Position numbers and translations under genes: made by a program
Notes under the pieces: model-generated
Database searches by the model: none
What the model saw: the letters and a program-made list of their open reading frames with translations, nothing else
Told to the model about the DNA's origin: nothing
Shown here: positions 44,616 through 56,354 of the stretch, in pieces
Layout of the letters: every line of letters begins with the position of its first letter
Numbering within the stretch: position 1 is the stretch's first letter
Assembly: GCA_963971425.1 (NCBI GenBank)
Contig: OZ020518.1
Location: forward strand, 30,324,770-30,388,769
DNA: 64,000 nt
Source of the DNA: Bryoerythrophyllum caledonicum
Taxonomy: Eukaryota; Streptophyta; Bryopsida; Pottiales; Pottiaceae
Reading direction: 5' to 3'

Positions 44616-46390
44616 CCTGATCCGTTTAGATACGTGTCCGACCCATTTAATGGTGTTGGTGGTGTGAAGTTCATGTCCAAAAAAAACCAACTTCTAATCC
44701 GTTGTCGTGTAGAGATGGGAGCGCTTTGAGAATTTACAGAGAATCTCGCTGCAACCGGAATAGATGGCAGGAGAGTCCAGTCGTGTCTTCAATTCTTCTG
44801 TTCTTCAAACCTTCATATCTTCGACTCTTCAAACAGCTCTCCGTTGGCCTATCATATGGTGGCTCTAAACGGTTTAAGGGTAAAGGTAAGGTGATAAGAA
44901 CCCATGGCCTCGGACGGGTAAAACGGGACGTCCAGACCACGAGCTGAAACCGTCCGAAAGATTGACTCCTAAATTTCAAACATACGGTGACCAGCAATCG
45001 CGCCTCATCGATGGGAACAACATAAATACGACCGTGTGGGTGATCAATCCCACTTCGCCGCAACAAAATTTACGAAGCAGAATTGAGAACAACTAGCCTC
45101 CAAATCTGGCTCGGAATAACAAAATAAAGACAACGAGCCTCCAAATCCGGCTAGGAATATCAAGTCACAAGCCACAACACACAAGTCTCCAAATCTTCAA
45201 ATCTTGAAGTGTTTAAAAACACAAAAAAACTCAATAGAAGTGTTCAAAAACACAATAGAAAAGCTTCCATCAAGGCTGTAATCTTCAAACAGGTGCCACA
45301 GTTGACTCAAAACTCCAAATATTAAGTTTAATAGCTCTTTGGAAAGCTAGTACATATGAATAACACTCCTCCATATTTCAAGTCATTCTAAAATACCGTC
45401 CAAAAGTTATATGAGTTCAAAGTTCTGCCTCTTTTAAATATTCAGATGTTCATAACTTCTTCCTCAAAACTTTAAATCTTAATTGTAATAGCTTTTCGGA
45501 GAGCTATGACAATGGTGCACACACCTTTCAAATCTCAAACCATTCTAAACTACTGTCCAAAAGTTATGGCTTGTTGAAACCTCTGCCCTCTCAATGGATG
45601 GCCTCGAGTTTTCACAATTTTAAACCTTCATTTCTTTTGCAAAACAACTCCAAATTCAAATGATGAACACTTTTTGGAAAGCTCTTGACACCATAAACAA
45701 TCTCTCAAAATTTCAATTCAAAGGATCATTTCTCAATGAGCTACACACAATCAAAATTCGGCTACCAACCCTTCCTTCTCTCACCCTCACACACACATAC
45801 TAAGGAATCTCTTTCCTAATTTTTTTGCCTTATCTAAAGTGGAGGTGGGGCACATCAGCCCATGCTCCCTACCTTGAGTCCAATTAAAGATACTTATCCC
45901 CTTTCTATCCACACAACTTGAACCACCCAAATCCCTTAGTGAATTTATTTTATTGAAAGGCAAAAACATGGACCTTTCAAACAACTAGATAACTAAAAAT
46001 AAAATAAACAAAAATAAAAAATACTTCCATAGAGTAGCTATAGGCTCCACATAGATGCATAAAAGCATTGAATATCACCTTTCGGTTGCCAAGTCGAAGA
46101 CTTGGTTGGTTGGAGATGCAGTGGTCTTTGGTTGCCCGCCGGTCCAGGTTCAAAATCGATCGAGCTCGTCGAGCAACTTGGGTGGGCCACTGCTTGGCAC
46201 GCTAGTGAGGCAGAAAATCAATTGGTAGCAAGTTGACCTATCCCCTGAGCTATGCATATGACAAAGACAGTGCTCTATTATCATTAAACCGTGGTTCTCA
46301 CCACGACCAACCCCTTTTACCTCAACTCCTCGCTCATTAAAATCTATATTTATCAAGACTAATACTAATATGTACATGATGGAAGAATTT
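44616..46390. other. Intergenic with degenerate ~160-180 bp repeats
   Basis: GGAAAGCT/GGAGAGCT recurs at 45341, 45498 and 45676, each followed by a TCCAAAAGTTAT-type or CTCAAAATTTCAA-type block, suggesting a decayed tandem array. The sequence near 44730-45070 is less AT-rich but has no recognisable gene. Confidence 0.4.
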
Positions 46391-46745
46391 CCATCAGGAC
46401 ACCGTGCACACGCGCGACCGTGCAAGTGTATGTGCCCTGCCCCCTATATAATATGCGCGCCCCCTCGACCCCTTTGCAAGCGCGCCCAACTCCTATTGGT
46501 ACGTGCCTGACTAGTTTAGATACGGGCCCGACTTATATTTGTACGCGTCCTATCCATATCGGTACACGCTTGGCCCATTTAGTGGTGTTAAATGGAGTAA
46601 GGCTTATGTCCACAATGATCCTAACTTCTAAGCCACGTGCGCCCCTCAGCCCCTGCCTCTTGACACGTGCCCAGCTCGGACACGATGCGTCCGCTTCATG
46701 TCTGCACGCGCACGACCCTCTTGTGTACATGTCAGCCACGTAGTT
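46391..46745. repeat. GC-rich degenerate repeat, third copy
   Basis: Contains CGCGCCCAACTCCTATTGGT, ACGCGTCCTATCCATATCGG and the GGTGTTRAATGGAGT block in the same order as 44395-44600, in the same orientation as the right arm of the inverted repeat. Confidence 0.65.
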
Positions 46746-46870
46746 GCCTACATGGCAGTGATTGAATTGATTTACATATTGTCGTGGTCAAACCAGCGGT
46801 GACCCTTATCGGACGGACAACAGCCTCTATCAGGTGGATAGTCGGACGGACGGATGCCGGAACAGCCTTG

Positions 46871-49090
46871 CTTGCGCTATAAGAATTGTCCCTCTGCAAT
46901 GAAGGGAGCACCACGAGCATGATAGTAGCGCCACAAAGGCTGTTGGAATGGGGCCATCAGCCCTATGACAATGAGCACGACATGCTTGTTAAAGCTGACA
47001 ACGCATGGGCGTGCCATTTCCTTGCGCTCCAAGAACTTCACCTTGACCACAATGCGAGCGCTGCTAGCATGAAGTAGCGTCACGTAGGCTGTTGTATTGG
47101 CGCCATTTGCTCTATGAAAATGAGCTCGACATGGGTGTCAAAGTCGACAACGTAGACGCCTAAAGCCTCCTTGCGCTCCGAAAGTTGCCTTCCGCGATGA
47201 AGAAAACGCGGGGTAGAAGTCGACTAAGCGGACTCACTTTTGGGCGAAAACAATATATTCCATAGTATATTTGTTTTGAAGCCCTTTGTTAAATTGTTGT
47301 TGAATGCCAACTGTCCATCGATTAGGTGTGAAGAAATCATGGCCAATAAAATGTTAGGTGAATAGAAAATATCTTGAACAATGTGCTGATTTTTTGGACT
47401 TTGGGTTGTCACAACACATGTTGCTCTATAAATGGCCCAACCCTTTTCCGAGATGAGAATACTACATACAACAGAGACTGAAAATATACCAAAATATACT
47501 ACACAATATATATGTTAAATCAAGGCACCAAAAACTAGGATTTGAAGAAAATGATGGGGAAAAAAGTATTGTACAAAACACTTTATATATCAAGATAGAT
47601 TTTTGTATGCTAAAGAAGGTTGGATAAGAATTTGGAGCAAAAATCAACATTTATTTCTTATTTAGGCTTCTTGAAAAAATAGTTCTATTTTTTTCCAATA
47701 AAAGTCAAATTAAGTTTTGGATCTAAAATTTTCAATTATAATATAGGAGTACATTATGGTATGAATATCTTTTAAAAAAATTGAAGTATTTTACCTCCTG
47801 AAACTCTTAAAAGAAGTATATTTGTTAAATTTGAGATACATGTGACAGGTATGTAGTAATGAAAGATATACTTCTATTGGCCAAACCATGAGGTGGAACT
47901 TTATTTTTTTAGGATTTTCATATTGCTTTTGAGGAAAGAAATTACAATCCATCAGAAGAATTCTAAAATCAAACCCACATTGGCACTAGGTAGCAAAAGA
48001 AGGCTTGTGACTTGTCACTACATGCTTCATGACAGGTTTTTCGTACCACCTTAGTCGACTATCGCCCCGCGACGACTCGGCGAGCAAGCAAGCAGCGCTA
48101 CGAAGGCTGTTGGAATGGCCCTATCAACTCTGTGAGAATGAGGCCGACATTCTTGTTGGAGCCAACAATGTAGAGGCACGCCAATTGCTTGCCCTTCAAA
48201 AGTTGCCCCTTTGTAGATACGCGAGTCCGCGAGCATGATAGCTGCGTCACGAAGGTTGTTGGAATGGCGCCATCAGCCCTATAAGACTAAGCAAGACATG
48301 GTTGTCAAAGCTGACAACGTAGAGGCACGCCATTTCTTCGCACTCCTAGAGCTACTCCTCGGCCATGAAACGAGTGTTGCAAGCTTGATAGAAGCACCAC
48401 AAAGGTTGTTGGAATGGCGCTATAGCCTTATGAGAATGAGCACGACATAATTGTCCGAGCCGACAATGTTGAGGCGTGCCATCTCCTCGCACTCTGAGAG
48501 TTGGCCCTCCGCCATAAAGCAAGCTCCGCGAGCCTGAGAGCAACGCCACAAAGGCTGTTGGAATGACGCCATGAGCTCTATGAGAATGAGGCCGGCATTG
48601 TTGTTGGAGCCAACATCGTAGAGGCGCGCCAACCCCTTGCGCTTGAAGAGCTGCCCCTCTGCAATGAAGCGAGCATTGCGAGCATGATATCAGCGCCAGG
48701 AAGGTTGTTGAATTGGCTCCATGAGCCCTATGAGAATGAGCACGACATGGTTGTCGGAGCTCGCAACATAGAGGCACGCCATCTCTTCGCGCTCCAAGAA
48801 CTTTCCCTTGACCATGATGGGAGCGCTACAAGCGAACAAGCAGTGCCATGTAGGGAGTTGGAATGGTGCCATCAGCCCTATGGGAATGAAGTCGACATGG
48901 TTGTCAAAGCTGACAACGTAGAGGCGCGCCATCTCCTCGTGCTCCGAGAGCTACCCTTTTACCATGATGCGAGCACCATGAGCATGAGAGCAGTGCTACA
49001 AAGGCTGTTATAATGGCGCCATTAGCCGTATCAGACTGAGCTACGCATGGTTGTCGGAGCCAACAACGATATCCAACGCCAAAAGAGGCT
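46871..49090 (+). repeat. 150-bp tandem array that reads as a 50-residue repeat
   Basis: The anchor TTGGAATGG or a variant lies at 46943, 47092, 48110, 48259, 48409, 48558, 48708, 48858 and 49008, so steps are 149-150 bp apart from one insertion. On the plus strand the units translate to a 50-residue motif around RRLLEWRHQPYENE, DMVVKADNVEARHLLALQEL and a D/E-A-S-rich end. Most units stay open, but stops occur (for example TGG to TGA in the LLEW motif near 48564) and three single-base losses shift the frame. This is either a decayed repeat-protein gene or satellite DNA whose length happens to be a multiple of three. No known repeat domain is recognised. Confidence 0.75.
47207..48071. mobile_element. 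865-bp insertion inside the 150-bp array
   Basis: The ends CGCGGGGTAG...AGTCGACTAAG and (reverse complement) CGCGGGGCGAT...AGTCGACTAAG form an imperfect inverted repeat of about 26 bp. AT-rich sequence without array units lies between them, and array units continue on both sides. There is no clear target duplication and no transposase. The superfamily is unknown. Confidence 0.5.
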
Positions 49091-50580
49091 CAAAAGCCTC
49101 GTCGATATCCGATCCACGCCCAATGTCTGCAGTCGAGGTACTCTCTAGGTAGTCTGGTGAGGGGGAGTTGTAATACTGACTTGTGGTACTTACCATAAAC
49201 ACAACTCCTTGTGAAAACTATCTACAAGAACTATCTAAAAGGTATAGGTAGAACATGCAACCTGCACTTGTAAAATCACGAGACTATGCAATAGATCGGT
49301 CATCACCTCCAGCAATCACAGTTCCAACGACGATCCTACAGAAAGGCTATGTCGGTCATCATCCCGGATTTGCCTCTACGATACGTTTATCACAAACTAG
49401 TGACACTTATAAAGGGGGACATTGGAAAACCCTAGCAACAAAAGCCTCCAACACAAGGTGGTGCCATAAACAGAATCCAAGAAATGCACACTATACCCTC
49501 TCCCTTTGACAATATAAAAGCAAGAAAGACAAGGTGACGAGAGCCGCAGAGCCACGGCACGCGCCTACGGTGGGTAGTCACAAAGGTCACAAACACCTAC
49601 AAAAACACAAGAGTAACACTAAAAGCGTTCCTTCAACGTCTAAAATAAAGAAGTAGTGGGACAATTGATCGCGGTGTTTACAAACACAAATCCCTCCAAT
49701 GATATTTTTGTATGTTCGAGTAAAATTGGTGACTATATATGTTGTCGGCCTATGACCTTTAAGGGTTCGTGTTTAATTCAAAATTATTTAGAGTTTAGGA
49801 TTTTTATGAATCATTCTATCTTTTAGAACATTTTATTATCCGTCAGTGTCTAATGCAACACATGGACACAATACCTCACAGAGGAACTAAAACTAGTCAT
49901 TACCACATAGAAGAATGAAATTAAACATTCTAAACAAACAATACCCATTCTAGGAACTAAAAACCATATAAATACTTTCTGGTGAACCCTGTGCAAGTAT
50001 TGCAATACCCGTCACATCTCTCTAGAAACGCCTAAAAGCGTCATAGCATATATTGCAATACCCATCACATCTCTCTGGAAACACCTAAAAGCGTTATAGC
50101 ACATCCCTGTAGAAAAAAGAAACACGTGTGACAACAACCTTCTAAACCCTAAAGAAGTCATTGCAAAATTATGTAGACAAATATCAATAGCCCTCACAAG
50201 TTCCAACTAAAGAGATAATACATCACTGTCTTAGATTGTTCAAAATCACAATACCATAAAAACACTACATTTGGCCAAACAATTCACTAGCCAATAATTC
50301 TTGACTACTTTTTCAATTTGTTACAAAAATGGCACTCCAAGTATGATGTTTCCCACTTTGAATACTTTAGAATATGATGTCTCACACCATCAATCCCACT
50401 AAATATTGTCTCCCACCTCCTAAACCTCCTTCAAGTATACATGAAAGCAATGCCCGTACCAAGAACTTCTAAAATAATCAATCACATTGTTTATAACCCT
50501 AATCACAATATTCTAAATCACTAATGTAGAATTTGGAAATTTAAATATTAAGCATGAAAAAATATGCAATTTATATTTGA
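49091..50580. other. Intergenic; one 56-bp duplication
   Basis: ATTGCAATACCCGTCACATC... is repeated once with a spacing of about 56 bp (49995-50106). No genes or element ends are recognised. Confidence 0.5.
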
Positions 50581-50909
50581 CCTGGAATAGATGATGGGCT
50601 TTACTACAATGAATGGTAACAATTCCGTACATGTAAGACTACATGGCCTGAAGAGATCAATATCAATGTTGACAGGTTTTGAGCTGCAGGCAAGAGACGG
50701 GAGGCGGAGGCCGATATCCCGAGATTTGAACAATCACGGGGCAAAGGCGGGGCGGGCCAGGAGAAGAGGGGAGGGAGAGCCAGGTTGGGCAGAGGGTGAA
50801 CGGGGCAAGGATAGATGAACCCAGGGGAGTTGGCTGGAAGGCATCCAACAAGGGGTCAATTCGCCCTGGGAGAGATTCCTCTAAAATACCTTGGTCCTTT
50901 AGGGGTTAA
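50581..50909. other. GC-richer block ending in a TTAA-1 terminus
   Basis: CTTGGTCCTTTAGGGG followed by TTAA (50906-50909) is a TTAA-1 right end, but the rest of the element is missing. Upstream, AGGGGTCAATTCGCCCTGGG (about 50850) is shared with the element at 59780. Confidence 0.5.
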
Positions 50910-51027
50910 AGTAAAAGTAAAAAAAAGAAAAAGGAAAGAGAGAAGTAAGCACAAGGTAAAAATAGGGCGCACTCAATTGAGAGCACAATAGACAACCCGC
51001 ACGAAGGACCTGCCAATCGCAGGCGCG

Positions 51028-51295
51028 GACACGAAACCCCCAAGCTCGGGCTTACCCGAGGTGGGGCCCGTCTTAATTGCATGGGCTCATTTTTCTGGCC
51101 CTCCCATTTTGGGGGGATCATAGGCTTTTTTTGGCTTTTTTTAAAAAATGAAAATGGGGCCTACGGCCCCAATTTAGACTATAAGTCCCGCTTTGGCTAA
51201 ATTTAGGGCCCCATCCAAAAACAAAATAGGGGCCAGGTTTTGGCCCCACCACCTCCTCCCCACCTGGTAAGTCTGAGCGTGGGGGGTTTCCTGTC
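51028..51295 (-). mobile_element. 268-bp element with long inverted ends, copy 1
   Basis: The ends are GACACGAAACCCCCAAGCTC and, in reverse complement, GACAGGAAACCCCCCACGCT; both continue to TTACC and AGGTGGGG. It is the inverted copy of 59808-60075, with the same 268-bp length by coordinates. Flanking sequence is also shared, so a larger unit was copied. Confidence 0.7.
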
Positions 51296-51663
51296 AAATC
51301 GCCAGTGGCAGCAGATCGCCTCCAGCCTGGACCCCAACGTGATTCTTTACTTGGAAGATCCCCAGGTAAAACTAACCCTGGACAAAAAATGAACTAAACC
51401 CAGGCTACAACAAAGGCTAGTACCTTGTTGGGCAGCGGGAAACATGTCCTGCGCTGGTGCCAACCCCTCCCTATCAACCAAATAAACAAACCCCTATTAT
51501 AAAACCCCCTATTAACAAAACAAATCTCTCTGTAAAACATCCTTTTGAAAATTCCTCTCCTTCCTATCTCTGGCTTGAAAACTCGCTTCCTGTAAGCATC
51601 ATTCCAGGTACCCATTCGTAGCAGATGGGCATCTTATTACCCCTTTAATTGGTGTTGGTTCAC
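51296..51663. other. Intergenic, nothing recognised
   Basis: The minus-strand frame 51394-51615 has no recognisable domain. Confidence 0.4.
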
Positions 51664-51886
51664 TACACTAAAATTGGTCTTTAGTGATAATCACAACAAA
51701 TGACTTGTAAATACTATAACTATTTATTTTTGATGCGGATTTTTACTGAGAGCATAACTATTTATACTATATACAGAGGAGAATCAATGTAAACATAGTT
51801 GATAAAAATATTCATGAAGAGTAAAAAGTGATAAGATATACAAGTCATTTACTGTGCTTAACACTAAACATCAACTTTAGTGTAGA
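51664..51886. mobile_element. CACTA-like miniature element
   Basis: The ends CTACACTAAAATTGG...CTTTAGTG and (reverse complement) CTACACTAAAGTTGATGTTT are inverted. Inside, ATGACTTGTAAATACTATA and its inverted partner near 51835 add a second stem. Confidence 0.65.
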
Positions 51887-52246
51887 TGGGGTGAGCCCTA
51901 CTTGGGGGAGTCGGAGCCTTGGCTAAAGTAGCTAGGCTCGACCTGCTGCGCACCCCAAAATAGCCTCCTTTAGTACATTCAAAATGACTTATTACACTAC
52001 GGTTGACTTATTACACTAGGCTCGGCGATAGCCCACATTATGAGACGTCTCATAATGGGTTCAATGTGCGTGGTCCGGCCCATGACCGTGCATAGCTACT
52101 GCTCCGGAGTTTTACTAGAATTACTTTGAAACCGGGCACGGTTGTAGGGGTGACCGTAGTGCAGTGCCGCCATTTGGAACGCAGCTACCTGTTGTCTTCT
52201 CTGATTTAGCTGGACCCCTCGTTCGTGCAAATGCAATGCCACAAAC
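51887..52246. other. Intergenic with a perfect 22-nt palindrome
   Basis: CATTATGAGAC/GTCTCATAATG at 52035-52056. Nearby GC-richer sequence (GGGCACGGTTGTAGGGGTGA, about 52134) has a weak relative near 52952. No gene seen. Confidence 0.5.
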
Positions 52247-52624
52247 CTTAGAGTTTTCCTGAAAGTACCGAGTCTGGCTACCTAGGATTCGATCTCACAA
52301 TCTTTAGTTTTATTACGTGGTCTGAGGGTGGCCTTCAAAAATTTAGGATGCAAAAAGGGTGGGTGACTAGGTGATGGTTTGAACCGGATTTAGGGTGGAG
52401 TCATGAATGGAAGAGGCTATATGGAGATGCCAACCTATGGTCCATGAAATACGCAAGATGAGATTTCTCACCCTCTAAATATTTTTGTTTCTAAATCTCA
52501 CCATGTTGTTGTGATTAAAAAAGAACATGAGGTCAACATGTGATCAAAAGATGTTGCAGCGGGTCTTTTTGGTTGACACAAGGTGGCCACTCTCTAAAAA
52601 TCAGACTTTAAGGAAAACTCTCTT
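52247..52624. mobile_element. AGAGTTTTC element, copy 1 (372 bp)
   Basis: The ends AGAGTTTTCCTGAAAGT and (reverse complement) AGAGTTTTCCTTAAAGT are flanked by CTT on both sides (52247-52249, 52622-52624). Internal sequence is related to 57901-58346. It has no coding capacity. The superfamily is not clear from the ends. Confidence 0.75.
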
Positions 52625-53007
52625 CTCAAATCAACTTCACGTACACTCTAACTTATGTTAAATCACTCCCTATCACATCACAAAACCTATTCTGATGGTT
52701 AAGGCGATACTAAGGTGGCTCACAACATTCCAATCTAGGATATTGAAACGTACCATCTTCTGAAGAGGGACATATTAGTGGGTCCTGGGTCTTGAGCTAC
52801 AGTAGTGATTATTATGATTTCTCACTCAAGGTATATTTTACTTGGTTGAACAGACTTTCCATTTGAGTGTGAAAATAGTTCAGGGACTTAGTGTGACTGA
52901 TTTTGATTGTTTTGGAACTTGTATAGGAATTCGGTCCAGTCCAATTCGGCACGGTTGTGAGGTATGACCTTGGTGCCGGCTCAAGGGTAATCAGCTACAG
53001 TTTCTGA
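52625..53007. other. Intergenic, nothing recognised
   Basis: No gene or complete repeat seen. Confidence 0.4.
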
Positions 53008-53229
53008 CTACACTGATTTTGATGTTTAGTGTCATGGGCAGTAAATGACTTGTAAATGCTGTAAGTTTTTACTTTTGATGTAAATTTTTACTAAGAGCAC
53101 AATCTATACTACTCAAATAGGGGGATCATAGTGGATATGATCAGTAAAAATATTCATCAAGAGTGAAAACTTATAGCATTTACAAGTCATTTACTACCCA
53201 TGACACTAAACATCAAAACCACTGGAGTG
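53008..53229. mobile_element. CACTA-like miniature element, strongly fold-back
   Basis: CTACACTGATTTTGATGTTT...AGTGTCATGGGCAGTAAATG pairs with its inverted counterpart on the right (CATTTACTACCCATGACACT...). Inner stems ACTTGTAAATGCTGTAAG and CTTATAGCATTTACAAGT extend the pairing to about 50 bp per side. Confidence 0.75.
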
Positions 53230-53661
53230 GCACGCCCCACTTTGTGCAAATTCAATGCAATCAAACGAAATTGTGTGACATTTTTGAGCAACGCCAACAC
53301 TTTGGTTGCACTTGCCCCTTAACCGGGGCATAAAATTGGCAAATCCGAATGTGTTGAGGGAGGGCGTAACTTTCTTTGTGGCTAAACCCTCCGACGTGTA
53401 CATCACATGATGATGTGGACCACTCTTGGTGCGCCATGATGAGTGAAAAATGACATGATGAATAGTTCAGGGCAAGAAGGAGCACACTCGAAATATGGCC
53501 CTCTATAGAATTCGGATGCCAAATTTGGAGGAAGCACTGGAAATCATTGGTGTATGAGGGTGTTGGTGGAGAGCCATATACTGAACGGGAACTGAAAAAC
53601 CTCTTGTCGAAGGAGCTGTCTAGAGCGCTGCAGAGGATGCTCTCACCCTAAAACATACCTT
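53230..53661. other. Intergenic, nothing recognised
   Basis: The overlapping minus-strand frames (53206-53485) have no recognisable product. Confidence 0.4.
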
Positions 53662-53884
53662 TTAACCTCTAAAGGCCCAAACAATGATAGAGGAATCTCT
53701 ACTCTGTTGATTATTATTTGCCATGAGGAACTTTTTGAGAATGTAACCGTAGGATCTTCTTCTAGACTTGTATGAGATGATGTGGTTAAAAATTATGTGA
53801 TTTTTGACCATACAATCAAAGACAATTACAATCAAAGTGAAAATTGTTGTGCCCCACATGTACATTTGGGCCTTTAGGGGTTAT
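53662..53884. mobile_element. TTAA-1 element copy H, internally deleted (215 bp)
   Basis: TTAA (53662-53665), CCTCTAAAGGCCCAAA, then TTTGGGCCTTTAGGGG and TTAT (53881-53884; the last base is mutated). Only terminal and a few internal blocks (ACCGTAGGATCTTCTTCTAG) are kept, so this is a miniature derivative. Confidence 0.75.
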
Positions 53885-54118
53885 ACGACATTTAAAGGGC
53901 CTAAAAACAAAATGTGGAAGGGAGAATCTGGAGGGTGGCCTAGGAACCTTTCATGCTTCTGGCCCGAGATTCAAGTATTGTGCAGCTTGCACAACCTGCA
54001 CGCAAGGCAACACTACACCCGCACGAACTTGTGCGGCCTGCGCGCAAGACGACGATACACTTGCACAAACTACGCTCAAAAAGACAAACACATGCCCACA
54101 TCCCTGCATACTGACAAG

Positions 54119-54230
54119 CCTAAATACAAGCCTCTTTAAAATACGAGCATGAACACAAGCCTCTTTTTAATACAAACCTGAATACAAGCCTCTTTTTAAT
54201 ACAAGCCTGTATACAAGCCTCTTTTTAGCG
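54119..54230. repeat. 29-bp minisatellite, four copies
   Basis: ACAAGCCTCTTT or a variant lies at 54126, 54155, 54184 and 54213. Confidence 0.9.
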
Positions 54231-54415
54231 TGCACTTGAATATCTCCAGGGCGCTATAGAAAAATTTCAAGTGTGAGAGCGTTGGTGGAGAGCCGTTCTT
54301 GAGAGAAGTGGCCCACAACCAAGAGACTCGTGAGTAATTTAGGGTGTATTTCCAAACACTGTTGGCAATGCTCTTACTAGGGTCCATAGGATTACTTTTT
54401 GTTGTTGAAGAAGGC

Positions 54416-54620
54416 ACCACGGCCTTGGTGTAGTGGTTTGAGTCATGGCACACCGGTAAGGTGGTTGTGAGTTCAAGTCCCCACGCCGATGTAGTGCCTA
54501 CCACCATAGTCCACGCAACTATGGTCGGGGGTCTTGATACCTTGTTGTATGGGTACCCAAAAAGTCCATGGAGGGATGACATGTCGGTTGTCTCTAAATG
54601 CACCAAATATAGGGAAGCAC
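54416..54620 (+). mobile_element. tRNA-derived SINE head
   Basis: TGGTGTAGTGG (54426-54436) fits the RNA polymerase III A box and AGTTCAAGTCC (54470-54480) the B box. They lie 44 bp apart, the spacing found in tRNAs and tRNA-derived SINEs. The sequence does not fold as a tRNA (no matching acceptor arm), so a SINE is the better call. The 3' end and target duplication are not visible; a Tourist-like element follows at 54621. Confidence 0.6.
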
Positions 54621-55248
54621 TTACGGCCGCTTCACACCTAACGCCCGAGTCAAGAGTCGGTCGGTTTCCACCATTGAGATTGCTTGAATGGCTAAAGTCC
54701 GGCCTCTCAGCCTTCACACCAAAGGCCAAAGTCCAAAGGCCGTCGTCTTCCAATGTGCCTACATGGTAGTACTTTGGGAGAGTTTTGGCGCCAAGGCGAC
54801 GGACTCTTGAGCAACACTTGGGTCGCCGTTTTTAGTCGACCCAAACTTCCTTCGAGAGTCCTTCGATTATTTTAGTAAAATAATCAAAATCGGACAAGAT
54901 CTAGACCGTTAGATGAAAGAGGCCGAATTTTTTGGCTGATTTGTTTTGGCTGATTTTTTTGGCGTAATGATATGGGGTTTGGACTTTGGACTTGGGCTTT
55001 GGGGCTTCACACCACAGTCGCCCAAAGGCTTCAATATATATCTATTTTAATGTTTTTTTATCAATCCAAACTATGGTGGATTAAAAAAAATAGTTCTAAT
55101 ATTTTAATATGTTTAAAATCCAAACTATGGTGGATTAAAAAAATCAATATTAATATTTTAATGTTTTTTTTAATGGACTCTCACCATGGTTTGGGCAGAT
55201 GTTTTGACGGACGGACTCTTGACTTGGCTTGGTGTGAAGCGGCCCTTA
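54621..55248. mobile_element. Tourist-like (PIF/Harbinger) element, 622 bp
   Basis: TTA (54621-54623), CGGCCGCTTCACACC at the left and GGTGTGAAGCGGCCC, TTA (55246-55248) at the right. TTA duplication and GG/CC-rich inverted ends are typical of PIF/Harbinger Tourist elements. The inverted repeat extends through AGTCAAGAGTC. No transposase is present. Confidence 0.75.
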
Positions 55249-55682
55249 GTGTAGAAAAGTGTTTATCCACAAAAGGGGGAAGTAGTTCTATTATACTATC
55301 CTTTGTCATGTGGCCATAGGCTTAGCGAGGAGAATGAACAAACACTATATTCACACTGGTCCTCAACAGGGAGCAAAGTTTTAATTTTAAAAAAGTTTAA
55401 TTTTTATGAAAATAGTTCAGGAATTGGAGTGAGAGCTCAGTCATTAATATGACATGCAGGCTCCTTTGTATTTAGCTAGAGAATGCAAACGCCTGCATCA
55501 TGCAAGATTCATCATTGCAACTCCTAAGTTAGTGGAGTTATGACTTCCAGCCCCGAATTGGAGTTGTGAGAAATCCATGGGGTTCTTTTATTTTGATACT
55601 TAAAAGCTGAGCTCCATTTCAAACAGCCAGTGCCATAGCATGATCTCCCTGCTCTGCTAATCTGACAGAAACTTTCCTCCAA
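55249..55682. other. Intergenic, nothing recognised
   Basis: No gene or complete repeat seen. Confidence 0.4.
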
Positions 55683-55774
55683 TTAACCCGTACAGGACCG
55701 TGACAATTTCACACCAAAAACACTTCAAAATTGTTGATTCTAGGGCAATGAGTAAGGAAGGAAACAAAACATTT

Positions 55775-56135
55775 CCCCTTTGCACATGAGTGCATATGGG
55801 GCTTCGTTGGGCCCCAACCTGCCATAGTCGGACCCATATCTGCACCCACCATGCCCTAATGTGAACTGCCCAAAAATTCATGGGATTTACAACCTCTTCT
55901 ATTCGCAAGGGGTAAATCAGGTGATATAATTTACTTTTGTAATTTTTAGGTGACTTTTTGCAATTTTCACGTACATTTTGTAGCTATTCAAGTAACTTTA
56001 AGTACCCTTGAGTTGCAAGTCTGCATAGGCATCTCGATGCTTGGAGCTCGGGCAACCGCAGATGGGGCCCACCATATGAGATCAATGCCCCTATGGGGCT
56101 GCGGATGGGGGCTCATGTGCTCATAGACTCATAGA
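55775..56135. mobile_element. Unclassified insertion in copy I
   Basis: Copy I is interrupted after AAAACATTTC and resumes near TATATCTTTGATTGTAGGATC. The inserted ~360 bp has short inverted similarity at its edges (GCACATGAG on the left, CTCATGTGC on the right). Boundaries are approximate. Confidence 0.45.
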
Positions 56136-56354
56136 AATTATATTTATATCTTTGATTGTAGGATCTCAATTAAGATTTACTAAATAAGATATTCACAATA
56201 TTTCAAAAACTTGATCGCACGGATCAAAAGATTGTAGTGTTTGAAGTCAAGAAAATAGTTCATTTCTTCCCTCTGTTGAGTGGATCAACAAACTTTGACT
56301 TCACTTGGTATTAAATTTTTGCACTACAAAATGTATAGATCTCTTACCATTGTC

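Noticed and set aside
46871..49090. CRISPR-like array
   Set aside because: Units are 150 bp of continuous degenerate repeat without short identical repeats and unique spacers, in a plant nuclear context.
54420..54495. Functional tRNA gene
   Set aside because: The A and B boxes are present but no acceptor or anticodon stems can be formed; a SINE fits better.
54196..54753. 185-codon minus-strand open frame
   Set aside because: It crosses a 29-bp minisatellite, the antisense of a SINE head and the edge of a Tourist-like element, so it is a chance frame.
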